This document shows, one piece after another, positions 33,042 to 41,234 of a stretch of DNA of 64,000 nt. Position 1 is the first letter of the stretch, and each line of letters opens with the position of its first letter. The notes under the pieces were generated by a model. The model searched no databases, was not told where the DNA came from, and saw nothing but the letters and a program-made list of their open reading frames with translations. The position numbers were made by a program, and so were the translations under genes. The stretch comes from Kineosporia aurantiaca JCM 3230 (lineage in GTDB: Bacteria > Actinomycetota > Actinomycetes > Actinomycetales > Kineosporiaceae): contig JODP01000001.1 in the NCBI GenBank assembly GCA_000719025.1, positions 372,001 through 436,000 of the forward strand, in the 5' to 3' direction.

Positions 33042-34571
33042 CTACTCCTGCCCTCTGGTCATGAACTGCATGAGCAGCTCCTGGGTGGCTTCTTCACGGG
33101 GCACCTCACCGGTGATCCGCCCGGCGGAGAGCGTGTAGATCCGGTCGCAGATGCCGAGCAGCTCGGGCAGCTCGGAGGAGATCACCAGGACCGCCTTCCC
33201 CTGCGCCGCGAGCTCGTTGATGATCTGGTAGATCTCGTACTTGGCGCCGACGTCGATCCCGCGGGTCGGCTCGTCGAGGATCAGCACGTCGGGGTCGGTG
33301 TAGATCCACTTGGCCAGCACGACCTTCTGCTGGTTGCCGCCGCTGAGCTTGCCGGTGATCGAGGCCACCGTGGGCGCCTTGATCCGCAGGCTCTTGCGGT
33401 AGCCCTCGGCGACGGCCACCTCCTGGTTCTCGTCCACCCAGCCCACCCGGGCGAGCTTGCCCAGGGCGGCGGCGGAGACGTTCCGGGTGATGTTGTCGAT
33501 CAGGTTGAGCCCGTAGCGCTTGCGGTCCTCGGTGGCGTAGGCCAGACCGTGGTCGATCGCCTGCTGGACGGTCTTCGCCTCGATCGGCTTGCCGTTCTTG
33601 TACAGCTGCCCGCTGATCCCGGTGCCGTAGCTGCGACCGAACACGCTCATCGCCAGCTCGGTCCGCCCGGCCCCCATCAGGCCGGCCAGGCCGACCACCT
33701 CACCGGCGCGCAGCACCAGGTTGGCGTCCTTGACCAGGACCCGGCCGTGCTGGATCGGGCTGTGCACGGTCCAGTTCTCGATCCGGAAGACCTCGTCACC
33801 GATCTTCGGGTCCCGCTCGGGGTACCGGTTCTCGAGCGAACGGCCGACCATCAGCGAGATGATCCGGTCCTCGGTGACCTCGTCCTCGCGCATGTGCAGG
33901 GTCTGGATCGTCTGACCGTCGCGGATCACCGTGACCTGGTCGGCGATCGCGTGGATCTCGTTCAGCTTGTGCGAGATGATCACACAGGTGATGCCCTCGT
34001 CCCGCAGGCCGCGCAAAAGGTCGAGCAGGTGCGCGGAGTCGTCGTCGTTGAGCGCCGCGGTGGGCTCGTCGAGGATCAGCAACCGCACCTTCTTCGACAT
34101 CGCCTTGGCGATCTCGACCAGCTGCTGCTTGCCCACCCCGAGGTCCACGATCTTCGTGGTCGGGTTCTCGCTCAGGCCGACCCGCTTCAGCAGTTCGCCG
34201 GCCCGGTGGTTGGTCTCGTCCCAGTTGATCAGACCGCGCTTGGAGGTCTCGTTGCCGAGGAAGATGTTCTCCGCGATCGACAGCTCGGGAACCAGCGCGA
34301 GTTCCTGGTGGATGATGACAATTCCGCGTTCTTCGCTGTCGCGGATGTTGGCGAACTTGACCGTCTCGCCGTCGTAGACGATGTCGCCGTCGTACTCACC
34401 GAACGGGTAGACCCCGGACAGCACCTTCATCAGGGTGGACTTCCCGGCCCCGTTCTCGCCGCAGATCGCGTGGATCTCGCCCTGGGCAACCGTGAAAGTA
34501 ACGTCCTGCAGCGCCTTTACGCCGGGGAAGGTCTTGGTGATGTTGCGCATTTCCAAGATATTGCCGGACAT
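33042..34571 (-). CDS. Sugar ABC transporter ATP-binding protein (GguA/XylG type, two ATPase domains)
   Basis: 509 residues, the normal length for a fused double ATPase of carbohydrate uptake. First domain: Walker A CGENGAGKSTLMKVLSG, LGVGKQQLVEIAKAMSKKVR in the signature region (the usual LSVGQQQ is LGVGKQQ), Walker B LLILDEPTAALND. Second domain: degenerate Walker A VVGLAGLMGAGRTELAMSVF, strong signature KLSGGNQQKVVLAKWI, Walker B VLILDEPTRGIDVGAKYEIY. One functional and one degenerate site is typical. Energises the neighbouring permease. A strong hairpin (34593-34638) separates it from the upstream binding-protein gene and probably makes it less expressed than that gene. Confidence 0.94.
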   Translation of the reverse strand: MSGNILEMRNITKTFPGVKALQDVTFTVAQGEIHAICGENGAGKSTLMKVLSGVYPFGEYDGDIVYDGETVKFANIRDSEERGIVIIHQELALVPELSIAENIFLGNETSKRGLINWDETNHRAGELLKRVGLSENPTTKIVDLGVGKQQLVEIAKAMSKKVRLLILDEPTAALNDDDSAHLLDLLRGLRDEGITCVIISHKLNEIHAIADQVTVIRDGQTIQTLHMREDEVTEDRIISLMVGRSLENRYPERDPKIGDEVFRIENWTVHSPIQHGRVLVKDANLVLRAGEVVGLAGLMGAGRTELAMSVFGRSYGTGISGQLYKNGKPIEAKTVQQAIDHGLAYATEDRKRYGLNLIDNITRNVSAAALGKLARVGWVDENQEVAVAEGYRKSLRIKAPTVASITGKLSGGNQQKVVLAKWIYTDPDVLILDEPTRGIDVGAKYEIYQIINELAAQGKAVLVISSELPELLGICDRIYTLSAGRITGEVPREEATQELLMQFMTRGQE

Positions 34572-34592
34572 CGGAACCTCTCAAGGGGACGT

Positions 34593-34638
34593 GCCGGCCC
34601 GCCCCCGCCCGCGCGAGGCGGGCGGGGGACGGACCGGC
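34593..34638 (-). promoter_or_regulatory. Intercistronic stem-loop between binding-protein and ATPase genes
   Basis: An 11-bp perfect GC stem (34602-34612 with 34618-34628), loop of 5, extended by an outer GCCGG/CCGGC arm. Such hairpins downstream of solute-binding-protein genes stabilise the upstream mRNA and partly terminate, raising binding-protein levels above transporter levels. Confidence 0.7.
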
Positions 34639-34655
34639 AGCTGGGGGACCTCAGC

Positions 34656-35786
34656 TCACTTGAGGTCGTCCGCGGTGTAGTAACCCGAGTCGACGAGGAC
34701 CGACTGGTAGTTGGACTTGTTCACGGCGACCGGCTCGAGCAGCTCGGACGGCACGTTCTTCACGCCGTTGTTGTAGTCGGTCGTGTTGTTGACCTCCGGC
34801 GTCTTGCCCTTCAGCACGTCGTCCGTCATCGACACGGCGACGTCGGCGAGCTTGCGGGTGTCCTTGAAGATGCTGGAGTACTGCTCACCGGCGATGATCG
34901 ACTTGACCGAGGCGACCTCGGAGTCCTGGCCGGTGACGACCGGGTACGGCTGGCTCGGGGTGCCGTAGCCGGCGCTCTTCGCGGCGGACAGGATGCCGAT
35001 GCTCAGACCGTCGTACGGGGAGAGCACACCGTCGACCTTGGCGTCACCGTACGCCTTGGTGATCAGGTCCTCCATGCGCTTCTGCGCGGTGGCCGGGTCC
35101 CACTGCTGGATGGCGACGGTCTTGAAGTCCGTCTCACCGCTCTTGACGACCAGCGTCTTCTTGTCGATGTAGGGCTGCAGCACCTTCATCGAGCCGTTGA
35201 AGAAGAAGGTCGCGTTGTTGTCGTCCGGCGAGCCGGCGAACAGCTCGACGTTGAACGGGCCCTTGGCGTCGCCCGGGGTGCCGTCGTCCTTCAGGATCCC
35301 GAGGCCGGTCAGCAGCGAGTTGGCCTGCATCTCGCCGACCTTCTCGTTGTCGAAGCTGGCGTAGTAGTCGACCGACTTGCTGTTGCGCAGGAGCCGGTCG
35401 TAGGCGATGACCTTGATGCCCTGGGAACCGGCCTCGTCCAGCTGGCTGGTGAGGGCGGTGCCGTCGACCGCGGCGACGATCAGGACCTTGGCGCCCTGCG
35501 AGATCTGCGTCTCGATCTGGTTGGCCTGGGTCGGGATCGAGTTCTCCGCGTACTGCAGGCTGACCTTGTAACCGAGCTTCTCCAGGGCCGCCTTGACGTT
35601 GTTGCCGTCGGCGATCCAGCGCTCGGAGGACTTGGTCGGCATGTCGACGCCGATCAGGGCGCCCTTGGTGTCGCCCGTTCCGGCGTTCGCGCTCTTGTCG
35701 CCGGTCTTCTCCGACGACCCACAGGCCGCGAGGGCGGCGACGAGGGTCAGGCCGGCGACGATCCGGGTAACTCTGCTGCGTTGCAT
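34656..35786 (-). CDS. Sugar ABC transporter substrate-binding lipoprotein (ChvE-like)
   Basis: 376 residues. The lipoprotein signal RIVAGLTLVAALAACGSSEK has lipobox LAAC with Cys22 as the lipidated residue. The mature protein is a type-1 periplasmic-binding fold of the ChvE/xylose group: IGVDMPTKSSERWIADGNNV, KALEKLGYKVSLQYAENSIPTQ in part, AKVLIVAAVDGTALTSQLDE, VIAYDRLLRNSKSVDYYASF, DNEKVGEMQANSLLTGLG, YPVVTGQDSEVASVKSIIAG. ChvE-type proteins bind several aldoses, including arabinose and galactose. Between araA and the transporter genes, arabinose is the likely main ligand. The product sits outside the membrane, bound through its lipid. Confidence 0.94.
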   Translation of the reverse strand: MQRSRVTRIVAGLTLVAALAACGSSEKTGDKSANAGTGDTKGALIGVDMPTKSSERWIADGNNVKAALEKLGYKVSLQYAENSIPTQANQIETQISQGAKVLIVAAVDGTALTSQLDEAGSQGIKVIAYDRLLRNSKSVDYYASFDNEKVGEMQANSLLTGLGILKDDGTPGDAKGPFNVELFAGSPDDNNATFFFNGSMKVLQPYIDKKTLVVKSGETDFKTVAIQQWDPATAQKRMEDLITKAYGDAKVDGVLSPYDGLSIGILSAAKSAGYGTPSQPYPVVTGQDSEVASVKSIIAGEQYSSIFKDTRKLADVAVSMTDDVLKGKTPEVNNTTDYNNGVKNVPSELLEPVAVNKSNYQSVLVDSGYYTADDLK

Positions 35787-35858
35787 GGGTTTTCTCCGGG
35801 GGTTCTTCGGCGACCGTCCGTGGCCGCCGGTTATCTGGCTGGTGCTGGGGACCTTCAG

Positions 35859-37364
35859 TCAGAAGCCTTGCGCCAGGCGGTAGTACGCCTGGTTCCACCT
35901 CAGTTCACGGCCGAACGAACGGACGTCGGTCGAGGCGTCGATCAGTGCGAGCTCGGTTTCGAGCATGTCCGCCAGGTCACCGAGGTGCTCACCGTTCAGC
36001 GCGGTGGAGAGCACGGTGTGGTGCGGCCCACCGGCGGTGAGCCAGGCCTCGGCGGACGTCGCCAGGTCCGGCTGGGGCTTCCAGACGGCCCGGGCGACGG
36101 GCAGTTTCGGCAGTGCCTCGAGTGGTTCGACAACCTCGATCTGGTTGGCGACGAACCGGAACCGGTCGCCCATGTCGGCGATACCGATCGTGACCGCCTC
36201 GCCCGGCGCGGCGTCGAACACCATCCGCACCGGGTCCTCGCGGTTACCGATGCCCAGCGGGTGGATCTCGATCCGCGGTTTGGCCGCCGCGATGCTCGGG
36301 CACACCTCGAGCATGTGGGCGCCGAGGATGAGCTCCTGGCCGGGCACCAGGTGGTAGGTGTAGTCCTCCATGAACGACGTGCCGCCGGGAAGCCCGGCGG
36401 CGGCCGCCTTGAGGGTGTGCAGCATGACCGACGTCTTCCAGTCGCCCTCGCCACCGAACCCGTAACCGTCGGCCATCAGGCGCTGCACGCCCAGGCCGGG
36501 CAGCTGCCGCAGGCCGCCGAGGTCCTCGAAGTTCGTGGTGAAGGCGCGGAAACCGCCGTCGGTCAGGAAGCTTCGCAGGCCGAGCTCGATCCGGGCCCCG
36601 TAGCGCAGCGACTCGTGCCGCTCGCCACCGGTGCGCAGTTCCTCGGCCACGTCGTAGAGGTCCTGGTATTCCTTGACCAGCTCGCTGATCGCCGCGTCCT
36701 CGACCGCGTCGACGACCTCGACCAGGTCGTTGACCCCGTAGGTGTTGACCGAGACGCCGAACTTCAGCTCGGCCTCGACCTTGTCGCCCTCGGTCACCGC
36801 GACGTTGCGCATGTTGTCGCCGAACCGGGCCAGCCGCAGCGTGCGCATGGCCTGCCGGCCGGCCGCCGCGTGCGCCCAGATGCCGACCTTCTGCGTGGTC
36901 CGCGGGGAACTGACGTGACCGGCCACGGTCTTACGGGGAACGCCGAGACGGGTCTGGATGTAACCGAACTCGCGGTCGCCGTGGGCGGCCTGGTTCAGGT
37001 TCATGAAGTCCATGTCGATGCTGGACCAGGGCAGCACCTCGTTGGCCTGGGTGTGCAGGTGCAGCAGCGGCTTGGTCAGCGCGTCCAGCCCGGAGATCCA
37101 CATCTTGGCCGGGGAGAACGTGTGCATCCAGGCGATCAGGCCGATCACCGAGTCGTCCGCGTTGGCCTCGAGCATGATCCGGCGGATCGCCGAGGAGTCG
37201 GTCAGGACCGGCTTCCAGACGATCTCGAACGGGATCTCGTCGGACCCGCCGAGGGTCTCGGCGATCGTCCGGGACTGGTCGGCGACCTGCTGGAGGACGT
37301 CGTCACCGTAGAGGCCCTGGCTCCCGGTGAGGAACCAGAGCTGGTACGTGGGCTGGGTGGTCAT
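35859..37364 (-). CDS. araA: L-arabinose isomerase
   Basis: 501 residues from the ATG at 37362-37364 with AAGGAA upstream; the usual length is about 500. It converts L-arabinose to L-ribulose, the first cytoplasmic step. Recognisable blocks: YQLWFLTGSQGLYGDDVLQQ at the start, FSPAKMWISGLDALTKPLLH, HTQANEVLPWSSIDMDFMNL, the HAAAGRQAMRTLRLARFGDN region, MADGYGFGGEGDWKTSVM (metal and substrate residues), TSFMEDYTYHLVPGQELILG (catalytic Glu and Mn-binding His) and a C-terminal AGGPHHTVL. All active-site segments are intact. Second gene of the operon, after araD, from which a perfect 11-bp hairpin separates it. Confidence 0.97.
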   Translation of the reverse strand: MTTQPTYQLWFLTGSQGLYGDDVLQQVADQSRTIAETLGGSDEIPFEIVWKPVLTDSSAIRRIMLEANADDSVIGLIAWMHTFSPAKMWISGLDALTKPLLHLHTQANEVLPWSSIDMDFMNLNQAAHGDREFGYIQTRLGVPRKTVAGHVSSPRTTQKVGIWAHAAAGRQAMRTLRLARFGDNMRNVAVTEGDKVEAELKFGVSVNTYGVNDLVEVVDAVEDAAISELVKEYQDLYDVAEELRTGGERHESLRYGARIELGLRSFLTDGGFRAFTTNFEDLGGLRQLPGLGVQRLMADGYGFGGEGDWKTSVMLHTLKAAAAGLPGGTSFMEDYTYHLVPGQELILGAHMLEVCPSIAAAKPRIEIHPLGIGNREDPVRMVFDAAPGEAVTIGIADMGDRFRFVANQIEVVEPLEALPKLPVARAVWKPQPDLATSAEAWLTAGGPHHTVLSTALNGEHLGDLADMLETELALIDASTDVRSFGRELRWNQAYYRLAQGF

Positions 37365-37416
37365 CTGCGTTTCCTTGCTGTGCGGTCCGCCTGAGAGCAC
37401 TGGGGAGGAGCGATGA

Positions 37417-37446
37417 CCCCTGGGACGACGATGGACGTCCCAGGGG
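37417..37446 (-). promoter_or_regulatory. Intercistronic hairpin between araD and araA
   Basis: A perfect 11-bp stem CCCCTGGGACG / CGTCCCAGGGG with an 8-base loop, 10 bases after the araD stop and about 50 bases before the araA start. It may be an attenuating or RNA-processing element that sets araD and araA expression apart. Confidence 0.65.
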
Positions 37447-37455
37447 CCACCGCCG

Positions 37456-38130
37456 TCATCGGCCGTAGACGTTCTGGTACCGGTCGAAGAGGCTGTCGAT
37501 GTGCGCCTGGTCGATCCGCTCGACCGGGCCCAGGGTGCGGGCCAGATGCACGGTGCGGGCCACCTCTTCGAGCATCACCGCGGCCTTGACCGCGGCCTTG
37601 GCGCTCCTGCCGATGGTGAACGGGCCGTGCTGGGCCATCAGGACCGCCGGGGAGTTGTGCCCGGTCAGGGTCTCGACGATGCCGCGGCCGATCGAGTCGT
37701 CGCCGATCAGCGCGAACGGGCCGACCGGGATGTCGCCGCCGAACTCGTCGGCCATCATGGTCAGCACGCAGGGGATCGGCTCGCGCCGGGCGGCCCAGGC
37801 GGTGGCGTAGGTGGAATGCGTGTGCACAACACCGTTCACGTGCGCCATGTGCTTGTACACGTAGGCGTGCGCGGCGGTGTCGGAGGAGGGCGAGTAGTCG
37901 CCCTCGACCAGGTTGCCGTCGAAGTCCACGACCACCATCGCGTCGGCGTCGAGCTCGTCGTAGGAGACCCCGCTGGGCTTGATCACGGCCAGGTCGGCGC
38001 CGGGCACCCGGGCCGAGACGTTGCCGGCGGTCCACACCACGAGGCCGTTGCGCGGGAGCTCGGCGTGCAGCCGGGCCACTTCCTCGCGGACCGAGGTGAT
38101 GGTGGCGCGGAGATCTTCGGTGATGGTCAC
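37456..38130 (-). CDS. araD: L-ribulose-5-phosphate 4-epimerase
   Basis: 224 residues from a GTG at 38128-38130; no clear SD is visible, so the mRNA may be nearly leaderless. It converts L-ribulose 5-phosphate to D-xylulose 5-phosphate for the pentose phosphate pathway. It is a class II aldolase fold: GLVVWTAGNVSARVPG, VIKPSGVSYDELDADAMVVV, PSSDTAAHAYVYKHM, the zinc-binding VVHTHSTYATAWA, VLMAQHGPFTIGRS and EEVARTVHLARTLG. All metal-binding His positions are present. First gene of the ara operon, with two LacI-type operator candidates upstream. The intermediate kinase araB, which should supply its substrate, is missing from the locus. Confidence 0.95.
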   Translation of the reverse strand: MTITEDLRATITSVREEVARLHAELPRNGLVVWTAGNVSARVPGADLAVIKPSGVSYDELDADAMVVVDFDGNLVEGDYSPSSDTAAHAYVYKHMAHVNGVVHTHSTYATAWAARREPIPCVLTMMADEFGGDIPVGPFALIGDDSIGRGIVETLTGHNSPAVLMAQHGPFTIGRSAKAAVKAAVMLEEVARTVHLARTLGPVERIDQAHIDSLFDRYQNVYGR

Positions 38131-38264
38131 GCTGGTTCAGCAATCTGCTCGGCCGGGCCGGGAACGACGAGACCGGACGGGCGGGACGCTTCGGAGCCGC
38201 GAGCGCGCTGCCGCCGTTCCGTCACCATGCCCGTCTCCTTCGACGCCTGTCACCCAAAGAATGT

Positions 38265-38281
38265 GAACGTTAACAACGTTC
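38265..38281. promoter_or_regulatory. LacI-type operator candidate 1 upstream of araD
   Basis: A perfect dyad GAACGTT-AAC-AACGTTC, about 135 bp before the araD start codon. The core AACGTT half-sites resemble operators of LacI-family sugar regulators. Probable binding site of the LacI-type protein encoded at the end of the operon. Confidence 0.65.
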
Positions 38282-38434
38282 GCTGCTGTGAGAGCTTGAG
38301 TCACCGGTGTGACCCCTGTCAAGAAGGTCACCCGAACCGTGACTTTCGGTCCGCCGGAGGGATCTTGTTGCAGCTCAGAGGCGGTCCGGCGGCTTGCTTG
38401 TTACCGGTCACACATCGCTGAACTGGGACTTCGT

Positions 38435-38450
38435 GACCGTTAACTACGCA
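38435..38450. promoter_or_regulatory. LacI-type operator candidate 2 upstream of araD
   Basis: GACCGTTAACTACGCA shares GTGA-CGTTAAC-ACG with the first operator but is a weaker dyad. It lies 170 bp further upstream, a distance compatible with two-site repression by a tetramer or by paired dimers. Confidence 0.4.
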
Positions 38451-38699
38451 CGATCCGGTCATTCCGTCCGCGGGGTATCAGACCACAACGGGTGTGGCAG
38501 AAGTGACGGATGTGCCGTTCCGCGTCGATAAGCGGTCAGATCAGCGCGATGAACGGTAGCGGTTCTGCGACGAACGGTCCACCACGTCACCAGGGCCGCC
38601 GGATTCGGGCTCCGATCCTGCCCGATTGCCCGATCCCCTGACTTGAGGTGATGACTCGTACACTGAGAGCGATAAATAGTGGACGAAGGGGGCCCGGTT

Positions 38700-39032
38700 G
38701 TGAGGGCGGGAGTTCAGTCGCGCTGGTCGGTCCGGTATCGGCACCCGATCGCCACCGCCCGCACCGGGGCGATCACGGCCGCCACCACCGTGCTCACCGC
38801 GGGGCTGGAACTGCTGGTGGTACTCACCGCCGGGGCCCGCGCGGAGGCGGACGGCCCGGTCGGCGCCGGGCTGACCACCGCGGTACTGGCCGGGGCCCCT
38901 CTGCTGACCGCCGGACTGGCCGTGCTCTGGCTGCGCCGGTCGGTGCCGAACTACCGAGGGCTGCTGATCGAGACCTGTTCCTGGGTGGCGGCCAGCGACG
39001 CCCTGGTGGCGGTGCTGGTCCTGCGGGGCTGA
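38700..39032 (+). CDS. Small integral membrane protein of unknown function
   Basis: 110 residues from the GTG at 38700, preceded by GAAGGGGG at the right distance. After a basic N-terminus (VQSRWSVRYRHPIATARTGA) there are three hydrophobic helices: ITAATTVLTAGLELLVVLTA, TTAVLAGAPLLTAGLAVLWL, and a C-terminal WVAASDALVAVLVL. The third segment follows RRSVPNYRGLLIETCS. No family is recognised. It lies between the divergent ara operon and the convergent ribokinase gene, and nothing in the context suggests a role. SD, codon use and hydrophobic periodicity support a real gene. Confidence 0.65.
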   Translation: MRAGVQSRWSVRYRHPIATARTGAITAATTVLTAGLELLVVLTAGARAEADGPVGAGLTTAVLAGAPLLTAGLAVLWLRRSVPNYRGLLIETCSWVAASDALVAVLVLRG

Positions 39033-39063
39033 AGACCGGCGCCGACGGGCAGGTTTCGGCCGG

Positions 39064-39981
39064 TCAGGCCGGGTAGGCCTTGAGCACTTCGTCGCGGGTG
39101 GGAATTCCGCTGGCCGCTCCGGGCCGCTGAACCGCGAGGGCACTGACCGAGGTCGCGAAGCGGGCCGCCACGAGCAGCCTTTCCCGCAGATCCGACGCCG
39201 AGCGGTCGAATTCTCCCGACGAACGGTCGAGTTCCGCCGCCAGGGCCCCGCAGAACGCGTCTCCGGCGCCGGTGGTGTCCACCGCCGTCACCGGGTGGGC
39301 CGGCACCGCGACCGGCTCCTGATCCCGCACCGCGATCAGCGAACCGGAGGCGCCGAGGGTCAGCACCACCGCCGGAACCCGTTCCAGCAGAAGCCGGACC
39401 GCCTCCTCCGGGCCCGGGGAGCCGCCGGTCAGATCGGCCGCCTCGTGCTCGTTGACGATCAGCACGTCGACCCGGGCCAGCAGGTCCGGGTCGACCTCGC
39501 GGCTGGGCGCGGCATTGAGCAGGACCAGCCCGCCCGCCGCGTCGGCCGCGTCGAGCAGCGCGGACCCGGGGATCTCCTGCTGCATCAGCAGAACCCGGCT
39601 CCCGGCGACGATCTCGCGTTCGGCCGGGGTGAGCCCGGCGACGGTGGCGTTGGCGCCGGGCACCACGATGATCACGTTCTCCCCGTCGTCGGCCACCGTG
39701 ATCCAGGCGGTGCCGGTGGCGACCGGCTCGGTGCGGGTGCGGGTCTGCACCCCGGCCCCCCGCAACTCGGCCAGCAGGCGGGTGGCCGCCGCGTCGTCCC
39801 CCAAAGCCCCGATGAACACGGTCGAAGCACCGCTCCGGCCCGCCCCGACGGCCTGGTTGGCGCCCTTACCGCCCGGGTGCTCGGCGACGTCCGTACCCAG
39901 CAGGGTCTCGCCCGGGCCGGGGATCCGGGGGGCCCGGACCACATGATCGAGGTTCACACTGCCCACTACGCAAACGGCCAT
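39064..39981 (-). CDS. rbsK: Ribokinase (PfkB family)
   Basis: 305 residues. It phosphorylates D-ribose at O5. Ribokinase features: N-terminal VCVVGSVNLDHVVRAPRIPG (substrate-binding Asp), the di-glycine EHPGGKGANQAVGAGRSG, the lid strand TRTEPVATGTAWITVADDGE, VDVLIVNEHEAADLTG, and the C-terminal PfkB signature AVDTTGAGDAFCGALAAELD with catalytic Asp and anion hole. Length is standard. It stands alone without rbs transport or rbsD genes. It is not a ribulokinase (FGGY family), so it does not by itself replace the absent araB, although some ribose route is likely served. Convergent with the small membrane protein gene. Confidence 0.93.
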   Translation of the reverse strand: MAVCVVGSVNLDHVVRAPRIPGPGETLLGTDVAEHPGGKGANQAVGAGRSGASTVFIGALGDDAAATRLLAELRGAGVQTRTRTEPVATGTAWITVADDGENVIIVVPGANATVAGLTPAEREIVAGSRVLLMQQEIPGSALLDAADAAGGLVLLNAAPSREVDPDLLARVDVLIVNEHEAADLTGGSPGPEEAVRLLLERVPAVVLTLGASGSLIAVRDQEPVAVPAHPVTAVDTTGAGDAFCGALAAELDRSSGEFDRSASDLRERLLVAARFATSVSALAVQRPGAASGIPTRDEVLKAYPA

Positions 39982-40017
39982 CCCACCAGCCTAGTCAGGG
40001 TGCTGAGGGCAGTCCGG

Positions 40018-41040
40018 TCACCACTTCCTCCGCCAGCCGATGGCCGGGGCGATCTGCTCGGCGATGGTGGTCAGGATCCGGGCGTTGTACTCCACGCCGA
40101 GCTGGTTCGGCACGGTGAACAGCACGGTGTCGGCCTCCTGCACCGCCTCGTCCGCGGCCAGTTCCCGGGCGATCTGTCCGGGCTCGCCGACGTAGGTCCG
40201 GCCGAACCGCGAGCGCACCCCTTCCAGCAGCCCGACCTGATCGGCCTCGCTGCGGCCGCCGAAGTACATCCGGTCCCGGTCGGTGGTGATCGGCAGCACG
40301 CTGCGGGAGATCGAGACCCGGGGCGTGCGCCCGGCTTCCGTCCACGCCTTGCGGTACAGCCGGATCTGCTCGGCCTGGAGCTGGTCGAACGGCACCCCGG
40401 TGTCCTCGCTGAGCAGGGTCGAGCTCTGCAGGTTCAGCCCCAGCGAGGCGGCCCACTCGGCGGTGGCCCGGGTGCCGGCGCCCCACCAGATCCGCTCGGC
40501 CAGGCCGGGCGCCTGCGGCTGGATCGCCAGGCCACCGCTCACACCCCCGGTGCGGGCCGGATCGGTGCGGGCCACCGCGGCGCCCCGGATCGCCTGGAGG
40601 AACACCTCGGTCTTGGTCCGGGCCATCTGGGCCGGACCGCCGTCGGCCTCCGGCATCACGTAGCCGAAGCTCTCGGCGCCGCGCAGCGCGGTCTCCGGTG
40701 ACCCCCGGCTCACCCCCAGCTGCAGTCGGCCGCCGCTGATCAGGTCGGCGACCGCGGCCTCCTCGGCCATGTAGAGCGGGTTCTCGTAGCGCATGTCGAT
40801 CACGCCGGTGCCGATCTCGATGTGCTGGGTGCGCGCCCCGATCGCCGACAGCAGCGGGAACGGCGAGGCGAGCTGGCGCTCGAAGTGGTGCACCCGGACG
40901 AAGGCGCCGTCGATCCCGATCTCCTCGGCCGCCTCGGCCAGTTCGATGGTCTGCAGCAGCGCGTCGGCGCCGGACCTGGTCTGCGAGCCCTCGACGTCCC
41001 GCCAGTGGCCGAAGGAGAGGAACCCGATCTTCTTGTCCAT
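40018..41040 (-). CDS. LLM-class flavin-dependent oxidoreductase
   Basis: 340 residues from an ATG. It is a luciferase-like TIM-barrel oxidoreductase: KIGFLSFGHWRDVEGSQTRS, IELAEAAEEIGIDGAFVRVH, LLSAIGARTQHIEIGTGVID, MRYENPLYMAEEAAVADLIS and GGRLQLGVSRGSPETALRGA are typical. RIWWGAGTRATAEWAASLGL and VGEPGQIARELAADEAV close the barrel. It is from a different subgroup than the LLM protein at 7.6 kb; the two share only family motifs. FMN or F420 may be the cofactor. It reads as a single-gene unit, with the ribokinase gene following on the same strand. Substrate unknown. Confidence 0.9.
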   Translation of the reverse strand: MDKKIGFLSFGHWRDVEGSQTRSGADALLQTIELAEAAEEIGIDGAFVRVHHFERQLASPFPLLSAIGARTQHIEIGTGVIDMRYENPLYMAEEAAVADLISGGRLQLGVSRGSPETALRGAESFGYVMPEADGGPAQMARTKTEVFLQAIRGAAVARTDPARTGGVSGGLAIQPQAPGLAERIWWGAGTRATAEWAASLGLNLQSSTLLSEDTGVPFDQLQAEQIRLYRKAWTEAGRTPRVSISRSVLPITTDRDRMYFGGRSEADQVGLLEGVRSRFGRTYVGEPGQIARELAADEAVQEADTVLFTVPNQLGVEYNARILTTIAEQIAPAIGWRRKW

Positions 41041-41171
41041 GCCCGTGGAACGATGGTTGTACGTTCAATCATTCCTTGGTGCGGCCGGACGGGTGATCCC
41101 GGGAACCGGATCCGGCGATCACCCGTTGTGCGCGGAACGCACCCCCTCGTAGGACCAGCCAAGACGGAGAG

Positions 41172-41234
41172 ATGGACGACCACGACTATCCCAACCCCCG
41201 GAACCACGCAGTGGCGAAGGGGGGAACGACCTGA
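41172..41234 (+). CDS. Possible 20-residue upstream ORF coupled to the first CNNM gene
   Basis: ATG at 41172 begins MDDHDYPNPRNHAVAKGGTT. Its TGA overlaps the ATG of the following gene (TGATG). A purine-rich GGAGAG touches the start codon at rather tight spacing. Such a coupled leader could set translation of the membrane protein. No conservation evidence is available, so this is tentative. Confidence 0.3.
   Translation: MDDHDYPNPRNHAVAKGGTT

Larger units (their letters stand above)
38131..38699. other. Divergent 570-bp regulatory region upstream of araD
   Basis: No coding frame with SD support. It has a lower GC stretch with two dyad operators (38265-38281 and 38435-38450) in the direction of araD. 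A likely promoter for the small membrane-protein gene is near GATAAATAG (38671-38679). The length and the two separated operators suggest DNA looping or two promoters. Confidence 0.6.

Noticed and set aside
32913..37394. 4.5-kb open frame on the plus strand opposite the ara operon
   Set aside because: Antisense shadow of permease, ATPase, binding protein and araA; composition dominated by Asp/Val/Leu/Gly with no recognisable motif.
39064..39981. Ribokinase gene as a replacement for ribulokinase in the ara operon
   Set aside because: It is a PfkB-family ribokinase by all motifs; L-ribulokinases belong to the FGGY family.
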